A DNA stretch of 64,000 bases, taken from the NCBI GenBank assembly GCA_021234155.1, contig JAJEKV010000005.1, forward strand, positions 11,925,287-11,989,286, given 5' to 3'. The notes under the pieces are model-generated. The model was not told the DNA's origin. It saw only the letters and a list, made by a program, of their open reading frames with translations, and made no database searches. Below are positions 23,039-34,594 of the stretch, piece by piece (within the stretch, counting starts at the first letter, position 1; each line of letters starts with the position of its first letter). The position numbers and the translations under genes were made by a program. Source of the stretch: Isoetes taiwanensis. Lineage: Eukaryota; Streptophyta; Lycopodiopsida; Isoetales; Isoetaceae.

Positions 23039-23426
23039 ATGTGCCCTTCTTTCCTATTTATTGTCTATGTTAGTACTTGGATATTCTCTATGACATTATA
23101 CATGAAGAGTGTAGCGTAAATTTCATGCAGTCCTTTATGGAGTGTCAAGCCCACACAAAGTCTCTTCGTCTTCCCCGCTCTTCCTTTACACTTTTGTATC
23201 TTATCTTGTCTTCCTTCGCTTGAGCTATAGATGTTATTAATACGTCTTCCCTGTGGTCAAGTAGGTAACAGGCTTATCTCTCACAGTAATTTTTGATATC
23301 TTGTCTATGCGCGCATGGGCAATGAGAGTTCACCTTACACCCGGGCTATGCGCGCATAGGCAAGCTACTATTATTTCTATTTTAATTAGTTAGTGTACTT
23401 CCTTACTTAGTACATGCATAGTAGGT
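23039..23426. promoter_or_regulatory. Presumed divergent promoter region
   Basis: Separates the first methyltransferase exon (minus) from the first DUF7869-gene exon (plus). It contains one exact palindrome at 23345-23358 and one with a single mismatch at 23304 (CTATGCGCGCATGG), plus pyrimidine-rich sequence near 23160-23220. No clear TATA box could be assigned. Confidence 0.5.
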
Positions 23427-24795
23427 GTGGTGCATGTTTGTTTCGAAACGTGTATTTGTCCATTTGCGGCATGGACGGCAGCCACTCAAGAAATAGTTTT
23501 CTATCTCCGCTTTGCGAATCTTACATTATTGCCTCGAGGCGGGTTCAAAGACACCCCTGACAAAAGCAAAGAAGACGAAGATTTACGTGATAGTCCATCT
23601 GGAAGCTTTGTTTCTCCGTCGCCAATACAGTTAATGCGCGGGTCTACCTCCTTTCAAACTCCTTCACCAACACACATTCTACAGCGTTCTTCTGTGTTTA
23701 GAACACCATCTCCCTCACTCCGACAAGATGTTTCCTCGGCCTCACCTACTCACACGACCCACTCAATTTTTGAAACTCCTTCACCTCTACAGGAATTGCA
23801 CCGTTCCTTGCAAAACATAATTGATTCTGTAGAGAGACCTCTTCAACAAGGAAAAAGGCCCCCTCGTTAACCCAAAGGGTCGCTGAGGATGACCTACAAA
23901 TGTTAAGGAGGAAATCTAGAACATTGTTTCCATGTTCCTCGGTTGAGAGCGAGAAGGTCAACGACACAACTATTGAAGACGAGCCTGTTTGTACTCCAGA
24001 AAGACCTATCATAGGCTCCAGCCAGAACAGAAGCCCCGCAGAGCTTGACGCAGAGAAATCCATACAGCAGTGCAAAGAGATTTAAGAGGGACCCTACAGT
24101 AAGGGCATTTAGGACAGTATTGCGAAATCGGTTGATGGGACTAACTTACATGAGGCGACTAAAGGCGTCCCGGCTTGTTGTCAAAAGAAGTGTATAATGA
24201 ACTTCCCTTTTTCGTCCTTAAGGCAAACAAGACAATCCTTCTTGTCTATGTCTAAAGGTGACCAGGAATCCTACCTAGCATATCACGTGAGGCCTGAACG
24301 AGGCGACGGTTTTTCATACTACGTCTTGAATGTAACTGTTTGCCAGCTGGCTTTCAAAAGAATACATGCTATTGGAAGTCGTCGCATGTCAAGGGTACAA
24401 AAACGGTTAGACAGAAATCCATGCATTGACGACTACTGTCACCCTAAGAAAGTAGTTGGTGTGCACTGCTTGGAAGCAAAAGCATGGTTGGTGGGCTTCT
24501 TTGACTCAAACTGTGAGCGACTACCCAACAGTCCTGTTCATCATCTTACGGGCAGCATTACCAAGAAAGAAGTCTACATCATGTACAGAGATCTCTTCCA
24601 GTCTTCAAGTCAGTCGTTCATATCCTACTCTTACTTCTTAAGATTGTGGAAGCAAGAATTTAATCTTGTTAGGATCCCAAAAAGGCACCGGTTCTCAGTA
24701 TGTTCTACATGTTCTGTATTGAAGGAGAAAAGGTCCATGGCAAAGAATCTTCCCGAGAAAAGTATGTTCTTTGATTCAAAGTACTGTTCCCATGT

Positions 24796-25127
24796 CTATG
24801 CGCTCGTAGCACAGGTTAACTAGATTTGTCTTTTGTCTATGCGCCAGATAGCAAGGACTCGGTCTATCTTGGCGATAGCGTGCTTCCTATTTTCTGTCGT
24901 CGCTTGTCTATGCGGCGCATAGCATGCTTCCTATTTTCGACGCCATATGCTATGCCAAGATAGCATGCTTCCTATTTTCTGGTCGCTTGTCTATGCGCGC
25001 ATAGCATGCTTCCTATTTTCTGGTCGCTTGTCTATGCGCGCATAGCATGCTTCCTATTTTCTGGTCGCTTGTCTATGCGCGCATAGCGAGAAACTAAATA
25101 CGTGTCATTGTGTCTATGCGCGCATAG
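24796..25127. repeat. Intronic palindrome array 3, 41-bp period
   Basis: Palindromes start at 24796, 24837, 24864, 24908, 24950, 24991, 25032, 25073 and 25114. The last four are exact CTATGCGCGCATAG, and the last five starts are spaced 41-42 bp. The main spacer is catgcttcctattttctggt..., unrelated to the spacers of arrays 1 and 2. It lies in the intron between the CSTC exon and the DGMDQ exon of the DUF7869 gene. Confidence 0.92.
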
Positions 25128-26099
25128 CAAAGCAAGTGACTGTGATATTGACAAATGTCTTTGGTTGCAGATCAAATAACTCAACAATTACAGGAACACA
25201 GAGAGGCTCAAGCCCTAGAAAGAAAGAAGCTTGCAAAGCACAGAAAAAAAGCTTTGGAGAGGCCTCTTGAATACATGTCTGTGGTAGTAGATGGCATGGA
25301 TCAAAAGAAGACGTCCCTTCCTCATTTTATAAATGTTCCTAAGGATTTAGATGAAGCTGACTTCTTGAAGTTGCATCTAGTTGGTGCTTTAGTTTTTCAG
25401 GGCGTGGTTAAGTGCAGAGTATTTTTGACGTACCCAAATATACACAGTGATCCTAATCTCACGGTCACAATACTGAACAAGATTCTTCTGGCAACGGAGA
25501 AGTTGCCTTCAGTGCTCTACATACAGCTAGACAATACAAGCAGGGAAAATATATAAAAACCAAGTTCTATTTGCCTACTGTGCAATGCTGGTCCAGTTAG
25601 GTATCTTCCGAAAGGTCAAGGTTGGCTTCACTACAAGAGGATAGCCATTTTTCATCACTTTAATATCACCTAAAATTTCAAAAAGTATTAAGTGATATAA
25701 ATAATGATATTCAAAGTACAGTGACACTACCAATGATAAGATTCTATCATCTATTGCATCATCAACATCGTCATAAATTCGGTCAACAATTATATCAGTA
25801 TATCTTACTGACAATATATGTGTTACTAATAGCGTCATGAATAATATCACATATTGCATCAACTTTAACATCATTTATTACTCCAATAATGTTAATGACA
25901 ATATAAGTGTTATAGCTTATGGCAGTTACATTATCACCCATAGTTTCATATATAGTATCACATATTGACAATATTATATCAGTGCTAGCATATGACGCTA
26001 TATGTGTCGATAATAGCATTATGGATATCATCACAACTCACATCACTCTTACTATCAATACTTGTTGTAATTTTGATAATGATAATACAAGTGTTAATG

Positions 26100-26376
26100 C
26101 TTATGACAATTGTAATATCATTTGTAATTCTTCAAACTCCCATAGACAAAGCACACAAAATAATATTATTAGAACAAGAAAGGAGGAGGAGGAGGAGGAG
26201 GAGGAGGAGGAGGATTTGAACAAAAGCTTGAAAATTTGTGAAAAATACATTAGGAATTGATTATGTTGTTATTATGATATGTGAGATTCATGTAAATTGA
26301 ATGATATGATATGATTATGGGAAGTCAAGTACAAATTCGTGGAGATTCCCTTTAGGGATATACTGTGCATGAGCAG
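26100..26376. repeat. Direct repeat within CACTA element, copy 1
   Basis: Matches 27122-27392 almost base for base, from cttatgacaattgtaatatc to ggatatactgtgcatgagca. The GGA microsatellite (about 26178-26214) is longer in this copy. The copies are separated by 745 bp of different sequence. Confidence 0.9.
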
Positions 26377-27121
26377 TGAAAGAAAGAGTCAGATCAAATT
26401 GTTGGAATTTGAAGGCTAGAAACTCAGAAGACATATTCAGGACTGGGCCTCATTGAACTAAGGGAACATTTATTCGATCTGAATGATCCTAGATGTTCCT
26501 AAGTTACAGAGAAAATTGTGTATACAGAAGAATAAAGAGAATATGAAACTTACATGAAATCTGAGAAGCAATGGTCAAGAAATGTGCCTTGAGTGTCTCT
26601 TTGAGGCAGTTCTCCTTCCTCCTCACTTGCTTTGTAACATTACCATTCTTTTAATATATTGATGACACAGTTCTTCAAAAAAAAAAAAAAAAAGTGCCTT
26701 GAGAATATTTATTTGACACAATAGTCCTAAATATTCTAAGGTCGATATTGTGATTAAGGATAAAAGACTTCTATTTTAATATATAGGGCTCGGTCCAATC
26801 TTTTGAAGCCAAGCGAAAGTTCAAACAGGTCGGCAAGGCTGAACCGCCGGACCTGTGTAAATAAAACAAAGAAGCATTGTAAAATAGGTTATCTGGAGTA
26901 ATCGAAATAAGGTTTGTGGTTATTGACATTATTTTATCATTCTATACCATATGGTCTGTAGCTCTAAATCGATATATGATCATATTCAATGCTTTGTTAC
27001 TTGATATTTTGGATATATCGTTTTAACTTAACTATTTGAGAATTGGAAGGTGATATAAACTTAATGGTCTATGCAAACTTGGTGCTTTGAGACTAACCGT
27101 GAATATTGTTTCAAAATCAAA

Positions 27122-27392
27122 CTTATGACAATTGTAATATCATTTGTAATTCTTCAAACTCCCATAGACAAAGTACACAAAATAATATTATTAGAACAAG
27201 AAAGGAGGAGGAGGAGGAGGAGGTGGTGAGTTTGAACAAAAGCTTGAAAATTTGTGAAAAATACATTATGAATTGATTATATTGTTATTATGATATGTGA
27301 GATTCGTGTAAATTGAATGATATGATATGATTATGGGAAGTCAAGTACAGATTCGTGGAGATTCCCTTTAGGGATATACTGTGCATGAGCAG
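27122..27392. repeat. Direct repeat within CACTA element, copy 2
   Basis: Second copy of 26100-26376 with a shorter (GGA)n tract and few substitutions. Confidence 0.9.
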
Positions 27393-28170
27393 GACTTAAA
27401 TAGTAGTGGATGCAAGGACCCAATTAGTTTTGGGTTTCTCAATTTGGTATTGTGAAAGAAGGGTTTCGAACATTCAAATAGATTTGTTTTTTGGAGGTTG
27501 GTAGCATTGGGAATAGAGATAGCTGCCCCTATGACCTTGGCTAGGGTTTGCATATGCTATATTATGGTGACAAATTCTATAATGGTTTTGATAAAAGTTC
27601 AAAGACCATATTCTTTGGTCAAACATGCTCGTAAAAAATGGTTTGGCAAAACCATGTGAGCTTTGTTGAAGAAACATGGCACTAGAAGCTTATCATTCAT
27701 CAGATGGATGAAGACAACAAAACCTCCTGATTTTAAAGCATTTCTATCGTACCCAAACTTGAAGCATGACCCAAACTTACAAGTTTCCAAGTGGTTTCCA
27801 ACAATTGGCCAGGAACGCTCGGCATCGTTGCTACTGTATTATAATATTTTGAAGGTTTGGATTATTTTTTGGGAAAATTGTAAAATTCCCCTATATTTTC
27901 CTCTAATTGTAAAAGCTTTAGTTGTCTGCACTTGCCACTTTCTACACAAGCCACACTACTTACAAACCATTTCTATGATAAGGACATGAACAAAGCTGAT
28001 TCCAATTCTATTCCGTCTCCCTATACAACAGATTTTGCCTTCAAGCTAAATCCATCATATATTATGAAGTGATTTCTTTTTAGAATTCCTCAGAGATGTT
28101 GGGCGATCTAAAGTAAAAAAGATGTTCAATCTAGTGTGGTTTGGCAAAGCAGATGAGCTTTCAAAGTTAG

Positions 28171-28380
28171 CCTGAATATGGCAGATATCTATAAAGGCAT
28201 GTTTGCATTGTATGTGGCTGTCTGTGTGTCCACTATGACGTAGCCAAAGTCCTCATTCAATATGGTGCTGATGTCCACTTCACCTATGTGGAGGGAGGCC
28301 CATTGGATGAGACCGCTATGCAGATAACAACGAATCCATAGTTGAGCTCCTTCTATAACACCGCACAGAGGATTTGATCT
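28171..28380 (+). pseudogene. Captured ankyrin-repeat gene fragment
   Basis: One frame reads HYDVAKVLIQYGADVHFTYV, then GGPLDETAMQ; the continuation in another frame reads YADNNESIVELLL. This is the ankyrin pattern (VAKVLIQYGADV...TALHYA-like...IVELLL). It has a frameshift and no continuing repeats, so it is a host fragment inside the CACTA element. Confidence 0.7.
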
Positions 28381-30880
28381 ACCTAATGATAAGGACCATT
28401 ATTTGACCAATTGACTTCAGGTACTACCGAAACTACTGTCGTGCTGCAAACAAATTATATCGGAATCATATGAATCATTGCAAATTCTTGCTATTAATGA
28501 TTCCCAATGCATGTGATTTACAACTACAATTTGATAATATAGGGGCATTTTTATAATTTTTATATAATTTACCCTTATTTTGTTTATGTTAATTCATTTT
28601 GTGTTCAAGATTAAAACTTTAGGGTTAACTAAATTGCGAAAAAGAAAGATTGGAAAGGGGCGACGTTAGGGTATGCAGCCGAGACTGGTCGATGCAGAAC
28701 ATATTGGCTTCTCCAATCAATTCGACAGTAGACATAGCAAATCCGGAGCAGACAGGATTAAGCAGGTCGATTGGCTGCCATGATGGTCGCTGGATCTTTT
28801 GGAGCAGAGATTCTAGGATCGGAACTGTAAATTTGGATCTGGTAAGCCTTGTTTTCTGTTTTTTCCCTTGTGTGGATGCAATTGGCAGGACCCAAGAAAA
28901 CGATGGCTGCTAAGATATTTAAGCTGACCAGTGAAGCTGTTGAAGACTTGTTGCTATGCTATTCAAGTAGGTACTCAAAGCAAAATTAATTTCGTTGGAT
29001 ATAATACAGTGTTGTTAAGACATGTTTGTGAATGGCAATAAGATATGCCATATAAGGCGGTAAGTTAAGAATGTAAGTTCACTGGATAAAATATGCCATG
29101 ATCTTAACTGGAATAAAAAATTCTGTCCTGAGTTTATCTTCATGCATCACATTGCTTGAGACAGATTTCAGCCTGGGTGTTGTTTACACGACATTCGTCA
29201 GCTGGGTTGAGGACACGGCTCCTGTTTTCACGCGAGTAGCATGGCGGTTGATTTAGATAAGAAGATTGAAATATTGCTATGAAGTTTGTCGATCTATAAC
29301 AGTTTTGTTGTCCTTATATGTGCAGAATGATCTTCATGGATGGGGCATGGGCTTTAAACTTGGATATTGTGCACAGGTTAAAGGCTTTCTCTAGTCCTTA
29401 TAAGCTAGCAATAATTGTCAATAGTGATGATTGAGCTAATGCTACAGGGGAGAGGTCACACATGTATGTGTAATAGATAGTGAGTACATTGCTCATTGCG
29501 GAATACCATGACTAGGAGGTTCTAAGTCTAAAGTGAAAGAGACTATTTTATGCGTACTTGTTAATTATATTTTTACTAACTTGGTTTAAAGTTTGTGCAG
29601 GTATCTGGCCATGATGCAAGATCAGAGGTTAGGAACTTACACATTCCCCCATTGTCTTCTTTTTCTGTTCCTAGCAGGCAGAAAAATACACTTTTTTAAA
29701 TCTTGTTACGTCTCAAGCACAATGCAAGATTAATGTGGATAGAATCAAGAGCTTCTTTAGATGACTGGGCGCTGTGATTTTTGCAGGATTGACAACATTC
29801 ATATGTAGAACTATCTATTTTCTCTCAACGGTGGCAAAAGACTGTGAAAGATGATAAGTGTTGGAAGGATCCATATATGCATGACCCACATTATGGACGT
29901 TAAAGAACAGCTAAACACTAAATGAGCTACAGTACGCGCAGTACAGAAAAACTAAACACCAAATGCGTCAGGAAGAAAGCATTGTTGGCAGAAATTTTGT
30001 TGCTATTCTTTTGCATTAAAGACCCAGCAGAGGTTCCATTCTTTGTGCTGGGATCTTCGAGAAATGTTTGTTTGGAATACTTGAATCTTCTTCATATAAT
30101 TTTTTTTGCTTGAGCAATAACCTTTTGGTTTTATAAATCAGAAGCTGTCTGTACTTATTATTTTTATTTGCAATATTTAATATTATAGAAATAACCAATG
30201 CTTTAATAAATGATGTACAAATGGTACTGGAATCCTTGTTGACATTATATTTGAGATGGTATTATACTTGCGAAATTATATTTGATACAATTACGGGCTA
30301 ACTCGTAACAATATGTGACATTATACTTGACGTTAATAATGATATAATCGTAACCTCCACGTGGTATTATATGTGGCATTGTCAATGATGCTATATCTGA
30401 TACTAATCATGATAGAAAGGATGATACAAAGATGTCGCTTGTGTTGACATTATGAGTCATTTAATTATAGCAATACAGATGATGTCATAGCTGACACTAT
30501 TATAGCGCTCGTGGTGACATTACGAATGATGTAATTATTACAATACATGTGATCTTGTAGGTGACAATAATATGTAGCATTATAACAGGGGGTTAACTTT
30601 TGATATTTTATACGCTTTTCTATATGGTTTTTCTATGATTTTGTTGCTGTATTCGAGTGCGCATACTAAATAGTATTTCTAGAGTGCATCAATTTTTAAC
30701 CGTTGATTTGCGAGACTGTGATTTCTCTTTTGATTTCCACCCTTAAAAAAAATCTAAAGTTACAAAAACTTTAGGGCTACAAAAACTTTAAGGCTTTAGG
30801 GTTTGTTTAGGGCGTGCTCTTGAGTGATAGGAAGGATGATAAAGTTGAGGATTTTATGGGGGGGCTTGGATGAAGCTGGA
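28381..30880. other. CACTA interior, exon-like but unidentified
   Basis: Scattered open patches (for example 28650-28913, and FSLGVVYTTFVSWVEDTAPV near 29166-29225) may be further captured exons. None is identifiable. 30200-30590 is an AT-rich block of degenerate subterminal-type repeats (gacattat-tga). Confidence 0.4.
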
Positions 30881-30999
30881 GCTTGGATTATAGGCCGCAG
30901 GAAAAGTTTTGCAACATGGCATTCGAGACGCGTGACCCTTCAGGCTTGAGGATTTTGCGGCCGGATCTGGGAGCTCTTTGGAGCTCCAAGGATGGGGAT

Positions 31000-31797
31000 G
31001 GCCTGCTTTGGTCAAGTATACGAAGGCGCTGCAGATCACTGAGAAGGAGAAGGCGCTGCAGATCACTGAGAAGGAAAACGATGTGGGCTATTTTGTTACC
31101 AAGTTCAAGCTCATGCTAGCGCCTGATTATGATGCGCAAAATCTTCCTTGTGGATTATCTGCCTGACTACCTAAGATGCATGTCTGAATTTGCCATGGAT
31201 AAAGGACAGGTATGGGAATCATCTGAAAAAGTCTAATGTTCAGTGATGTGTAACTGTGCCTGCAATGTGGGATTAAAAGGCTAAGCACAGAATGAAACTC
31301 TGCTGCGAAATGGCTGGAATGTTCCATGGCAAATACTGCAGCGACATTGGCCCCAGCCCACATCCGCTGCGCATAGTTCTTGAACCACAAGCCGCTTCTA
31401 TGTATTGCCAGGGAAGATTGCATGAAGTTCCTTTAAAATCTGGTGATAAGTTTATGGTTGTGGATATAGGCGGAGGCACTATTGACCGAATCAGTAAATC
31501 CATTGAGAAATTGACAGGCCCCAGCTCAGATGACGGAATTGGTTGGGACGTACCCTGCAAGCTTGCATCTGCTTGGAAAGCATCCGATCGATCAAAGCTG
31601 ATCTTCAAACAGGACGATGAATACGAAGAGCTGGATCTAACTCCACAAGTTGTGCAACAATTTTTTGACACTGAAGCGCAAAAGACCATTTCTTTTATTC
31701 GCAATCAACTGAGATTGTTACAAGGAGGAGAGAAATGCAAGTGTTTGCTTGTAGTTGGGGGCTTGTCAGAAAACAGTTACATGATATATATTCAACA
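31000..31797 (+). pseudogene. Captured Hsp70-12A/B-like ATPase fragment, two exons
   Basis: A first exon-like piece has GYFVTKFKLMLAPDYDAQ and DYLPDYLRCMSEFAMDKGQ (about 31080-31210). After an intron-like gap the main piece (31292-31797) has LRIVLEPQAASMYC, the ATPase phosphate-binding motif FMVVDIGGGTID, and KCLLVVGGLSENSYM. This order fits the HSPA12-type branch of the Hsp70/actin ATPase superfamily, but N- and C-terminal parts are missing. A short tandem duplication (gcgctgcagatcactgagaa, 31026 and 31053) lies in the first piece. A splice donor at 31798 joins it in frame to the ACR fragment. Confidence 0.75.
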
Positions 31798-31885
31798 GGT
31801 AAACCAAATTGTACCCTTTGCTCCCTTTCTTTCCATTTTGCATGCATGGATTAGTTTCTGGACTAAGGGTCTAATGTTGTATTAG

Positions 31886-32244
31886 GCTCTGGGTGCAACA
31901 CAAGATTTAAAGTGTTCGCCAGCATCTCAAGTTCAGACCTGTTTAGGCCGAACTGTAGGAGCACATACAAATGCTCATCATACAGCTATTGAAGTTACTG
32001 CAGGAGACAGACCTGGTCTGCTTTCGGAAATTTCAGGTGTCTTAAAAGACTTGCTCTGCAATGTTGTAGCTCCAGAAGTTTGGACACACAACATGCGTGT
32101 GGCATGCGTAGTATACATCACAGATGAAGTAACAGGTGGGCCTGTTAAAGATCCCCATAAACTTGCAGGAGTAAAGGAACACCTTTTGAATCTTTTAAAG
32201 AGGGATGATGATAAAAGAGTGGCTAGAACAGATTTTTCGGTATG
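31886..32244 (+). pseudogene. Captured ACT-domain repeat (ACR) protein fragment
   Basis: Starts after an AG acceptor (ttgtattag) and reads ALGATQDLKCSP, then HTAIEVTAGDRPGLLSEISG, CNVVAPEVWTHNMRVACVVY and ITDEVTGGPVKDPHKL, ending NLLKRDDDKRVARTDFSV and a stop. This is one ACT domain with the conserved DRPGLLSE and AEVWTHN signatures of plant ACR proteins, presumed amino-acid sensors. Reading straight on from the Hsp70-12 exon through the 31798-31885 intron would make a chimeric protein. Confidence 0.8.
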
Positions 32245-32592
32245 AGAGGAATATGCCACAGGCTATTTACATATAATTTTTGTGCGCAATTATATGAAGC
32301 TTTGTGGATAACATATGTGCAAGGTAATATTGTGGGCCAAAATCTAGAGCTAGAGGCAACATGAATCATCAGTTAAGTTACTCCAGGTTCGATTCCCAGG
32401 AGATCGTAAATGTATATAAGAGGTGCTTGTATCATATTGTACAATGTGTTGAAGAGGTCCTAGGATACAAACCATGTTGCGTGCATGTTCAAAAAGATAT
32501 GCCGACGACTTGGTCTATAATAAGCAATCAAGAGCCAATTTTTTTAAAAATAAATACAATTCATTACATTCGGGCCCTTTGGTTTGTTGAAG

Positions 32593-33013
32593 GCCCCGAA
32601 GGGGCCAAATTTTTTTTAGGTATAACACAAACCATTACATTCCACACTTAAAAATAAAATTCCCCCTTAAACCCCCTTTGGTTTGGGTGCATATTCACAC
32701 GGAGGGTGACTCCGGGCAACGAGAGCTGTTGGACAGGCATATTCACCCCTTATTCCTCGATCTAGACCGTACATAAAGATCCTCATTTGTGGGGTATGCA
32801 TGTATAAGTTTTGATATACTGTATAATACAGTTTGCAAAATACTATAAGATTTGAGGCAACGTACTATATGGTGTTGATTTTATACATGTATAATATAAT
32901 TTCAGGGGCTCTCGCTGCCCTACGTCACCCCCCGTGTGAATATGCACCCAAACCAAAGGGGGTTTAAGGGGGAATTTTATTTTTAAGTGTGGAATGTAAT
33001 GGTTTGTGTTATA
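32593..33013. repeat. Foldback MITE (GGCCCC family), 82-bp perfect inverted arms
   Basis: Arms 32621-32702 and 32932-33013 are perfect reverse complements over 82 bp (tataacacaaaccattacat...), with partial pairing continuing inward (gagggtgactccgggcaacg against the gggtgacgtagggca-type inverse). The left arm extends outward as ggccccgaaggggcc; the matching right end is missing. It is nested in the CACTA element. Confidence 0.9.
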
Positions 33014-34594
33014 ACTGCAGCTATAGATGATGCTACAAATGATAATATTATGCCACTATAATGCTATAAAATATGATACTACACTTGTTGTTATTAGTGA
33101 TGCTACAAGTGACGATATAGATGGCGCGATTTCATCAACAGCTACCGTCACTTATTGTATCAAAATCTAAAAAATTTGAACGCGTGATTTTAAACCAATA
33201 AATGATGAAACTAGTGACTTAGATTGCTTATTCTCTTGTAGTGCTTCTTACTTGTTGGCCACACGCATGATCAAATAGACCAAATGTTCAGTCGATTTTC
33301 TGTAAGGTTGCGCAGGAAAAAGGCATTTTGTCTGTACTCTTTGTGCAGTGTGATCGAGAAAGCCTACAATCCAACACCAGTTGTCGAAGTGCTTAGCGAG
33401 ACTTGTGATTTTCGTGAATTTGTTTTCCAACGACAGTCTGACACAGGTCCTGCTATTCACAAGTTGAATAATTTGACCTTTCAGCATCATGTGAAGTTCT
33501 TTCTCAGAGAAGGTAATGCCATTCTTCAAGGAAAGTACTTTGTAACTTCTGCATCCTGGCTTCCAGAGGCAGGGTTACAATTCTTGAGACGTGTTCCTGA
33601 AGTTAGAGAAATGAGAAGAGCCATTCAAAGTGCCCATCGAAGAGTGCCATAGACAACACCGAAAGAACAAAGACAAGAATCCTCTTGTCTCACTATCCAA
33701 AGATGGAGAAAAAAGCATAAGCTCGTGTTTTAAGTACTTTAATGAGGAAGAAAAAGGGCTGGTGGGAAAATTTCTTTGAAACCATGAAACACGTGACCAT
33801 GTCCTTAAAAAACGACATCACTTTGGAGATTCCTTTTAGTTGGCCTAGTAGCCAAACCTCTCCTCCCTCGCTAAGGATGCCCAAGGAATTGCGTAAGAAT
33901 GCTTAGCAATCTTTGTTATGAACAAGGAGCCCGTTGATGCGTGCAATGTACACAGGATCTCGACATGCACTCAAGAAAAAGGAAGGTCAAACTCGGAGAA
34001 AACTTGCGGTCTGCGAGAAAAGGAATGCTAGTGGTCGTACCTTCAACCCGACGATGACGAAGAACGTCCTTTTGGATTGCAAGGGTTAAAGACATTGTTT
34101 ATAAAGACAACCTACCCTTAGTGATAAAAGTTCACCGGTATGCCACTAAGGATCTGATCCATTGGTTGGTCGGTATGTTCCTGTGATAATTCCTTTTAAG
34201 AAAGGACGGAAAACAGTGAATAAGAATCACTTAGACAATCTGGACCTAGCTAAAACTCAAGTCTTGGCTTACGATTTTACTTTAAAGGTTGATAACGGAC
34301 TTGGCGAGAACAACGATAAACTTGTTGAAGTCTTTTGCTGCGAGGATAGTGAGGACGAAGGCCCGAACAAGACGAGGATAGCGTTCCTTTGTTAGCTCTT
34401 CCACCACTTCAAGCGTCTTGAGGAGAGTGTCAATGAGGAGAGTGATCACCGGTCACGAAGGCATTGATGAGTGCGGCGACATTCCAATACCGCTCTTCTC
34501 AAAGGGCGTAAGCTACTCGTGTAATTTGAATATTTGTGCAATTTGTACATGACTAGTTTGTACAATGTAAGTCTTTCAAACTTAGGATCCACCG

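Larger units (their letters stand above)
25629..33243. mobile_element. CACTA (EnSpm) transposon carrying captured gene fragments
   Basis: Left end CACTACAAGAGG and right end TTCTCTTGTAGTG are inverted copies of the canonical CACTA terminus. The flanking 3-bp duplication is CTT (25626-25628 and 33244-33246). Removing the element and one CTT restores an open DUF7869 frame across the junction. The subterminal regions are AT-rich with degenerate words such as gacattatacttgacg and gatgctacaa-tgat. No transposase motif was recognised, so it is probably non-autonomous. It carries ankyrin, Hsp70-12-like and ACR fragments and a nested foldback MITE. Confidence 0.93.
23427..34395 (+). pseudogene. DUF7869-like protein gene, candidate transposase, interrupted by CACTA element
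   Basis: A large spliced gene, now broken. The first part (to 23870) has repeated S/T-P motifs (FQTPSPTHIL, FRTPSPSLRQ, FETPSPLQEL). Then SFLSMSKGDQESYLAYH (24230-24280), RFSVCSTC (about 24690) and an intron holding palindrome array 3. The next exon, starting near 25170, has EYMSVVVDGMDQKKTSLPHF, YPNIHSDPNLTV and YIQLDNTSREN. One indel at about 25553 shifts frame, followed by FAYCAMLVQLGIFRKVKVGF. The CACTA element enters there. Beyond it, from 33247, LLVGHTHDQIDQMFSRFSVRL continues exactly in phase, then VKFFLREGNAILQGKYF, and a frameshifted tail with RPFWIARVKDIVY and LVIKVHRY to 34395. The DGMDQ, LDN-REN and GHTH-DQ-FS motifs are the reason for the DUF7869 call. The start codon is uncertain. 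Confidence 0.75.

Noticed and set aside
24796..25127. CRISPR-like array (regularly spaced palindromic repeats)
   Set aside because: Spacers are near-identical to each other, the repeat is only 14 bp, and the context is a plant transposon intron. No cas-like genes.
25919..26260. 113-codon frame with a poly-Glu run
   Set aside because: The Glu run is a (GGA)n microsatellite, and the rest is AT-rich CACTA subterminal sequence.
26100..27392. LTR retroelement with 275-bp LTRs
   Set aside because: Repeats lack TG/CA ends, primer-binding site, polypurine tract and coding motifs.
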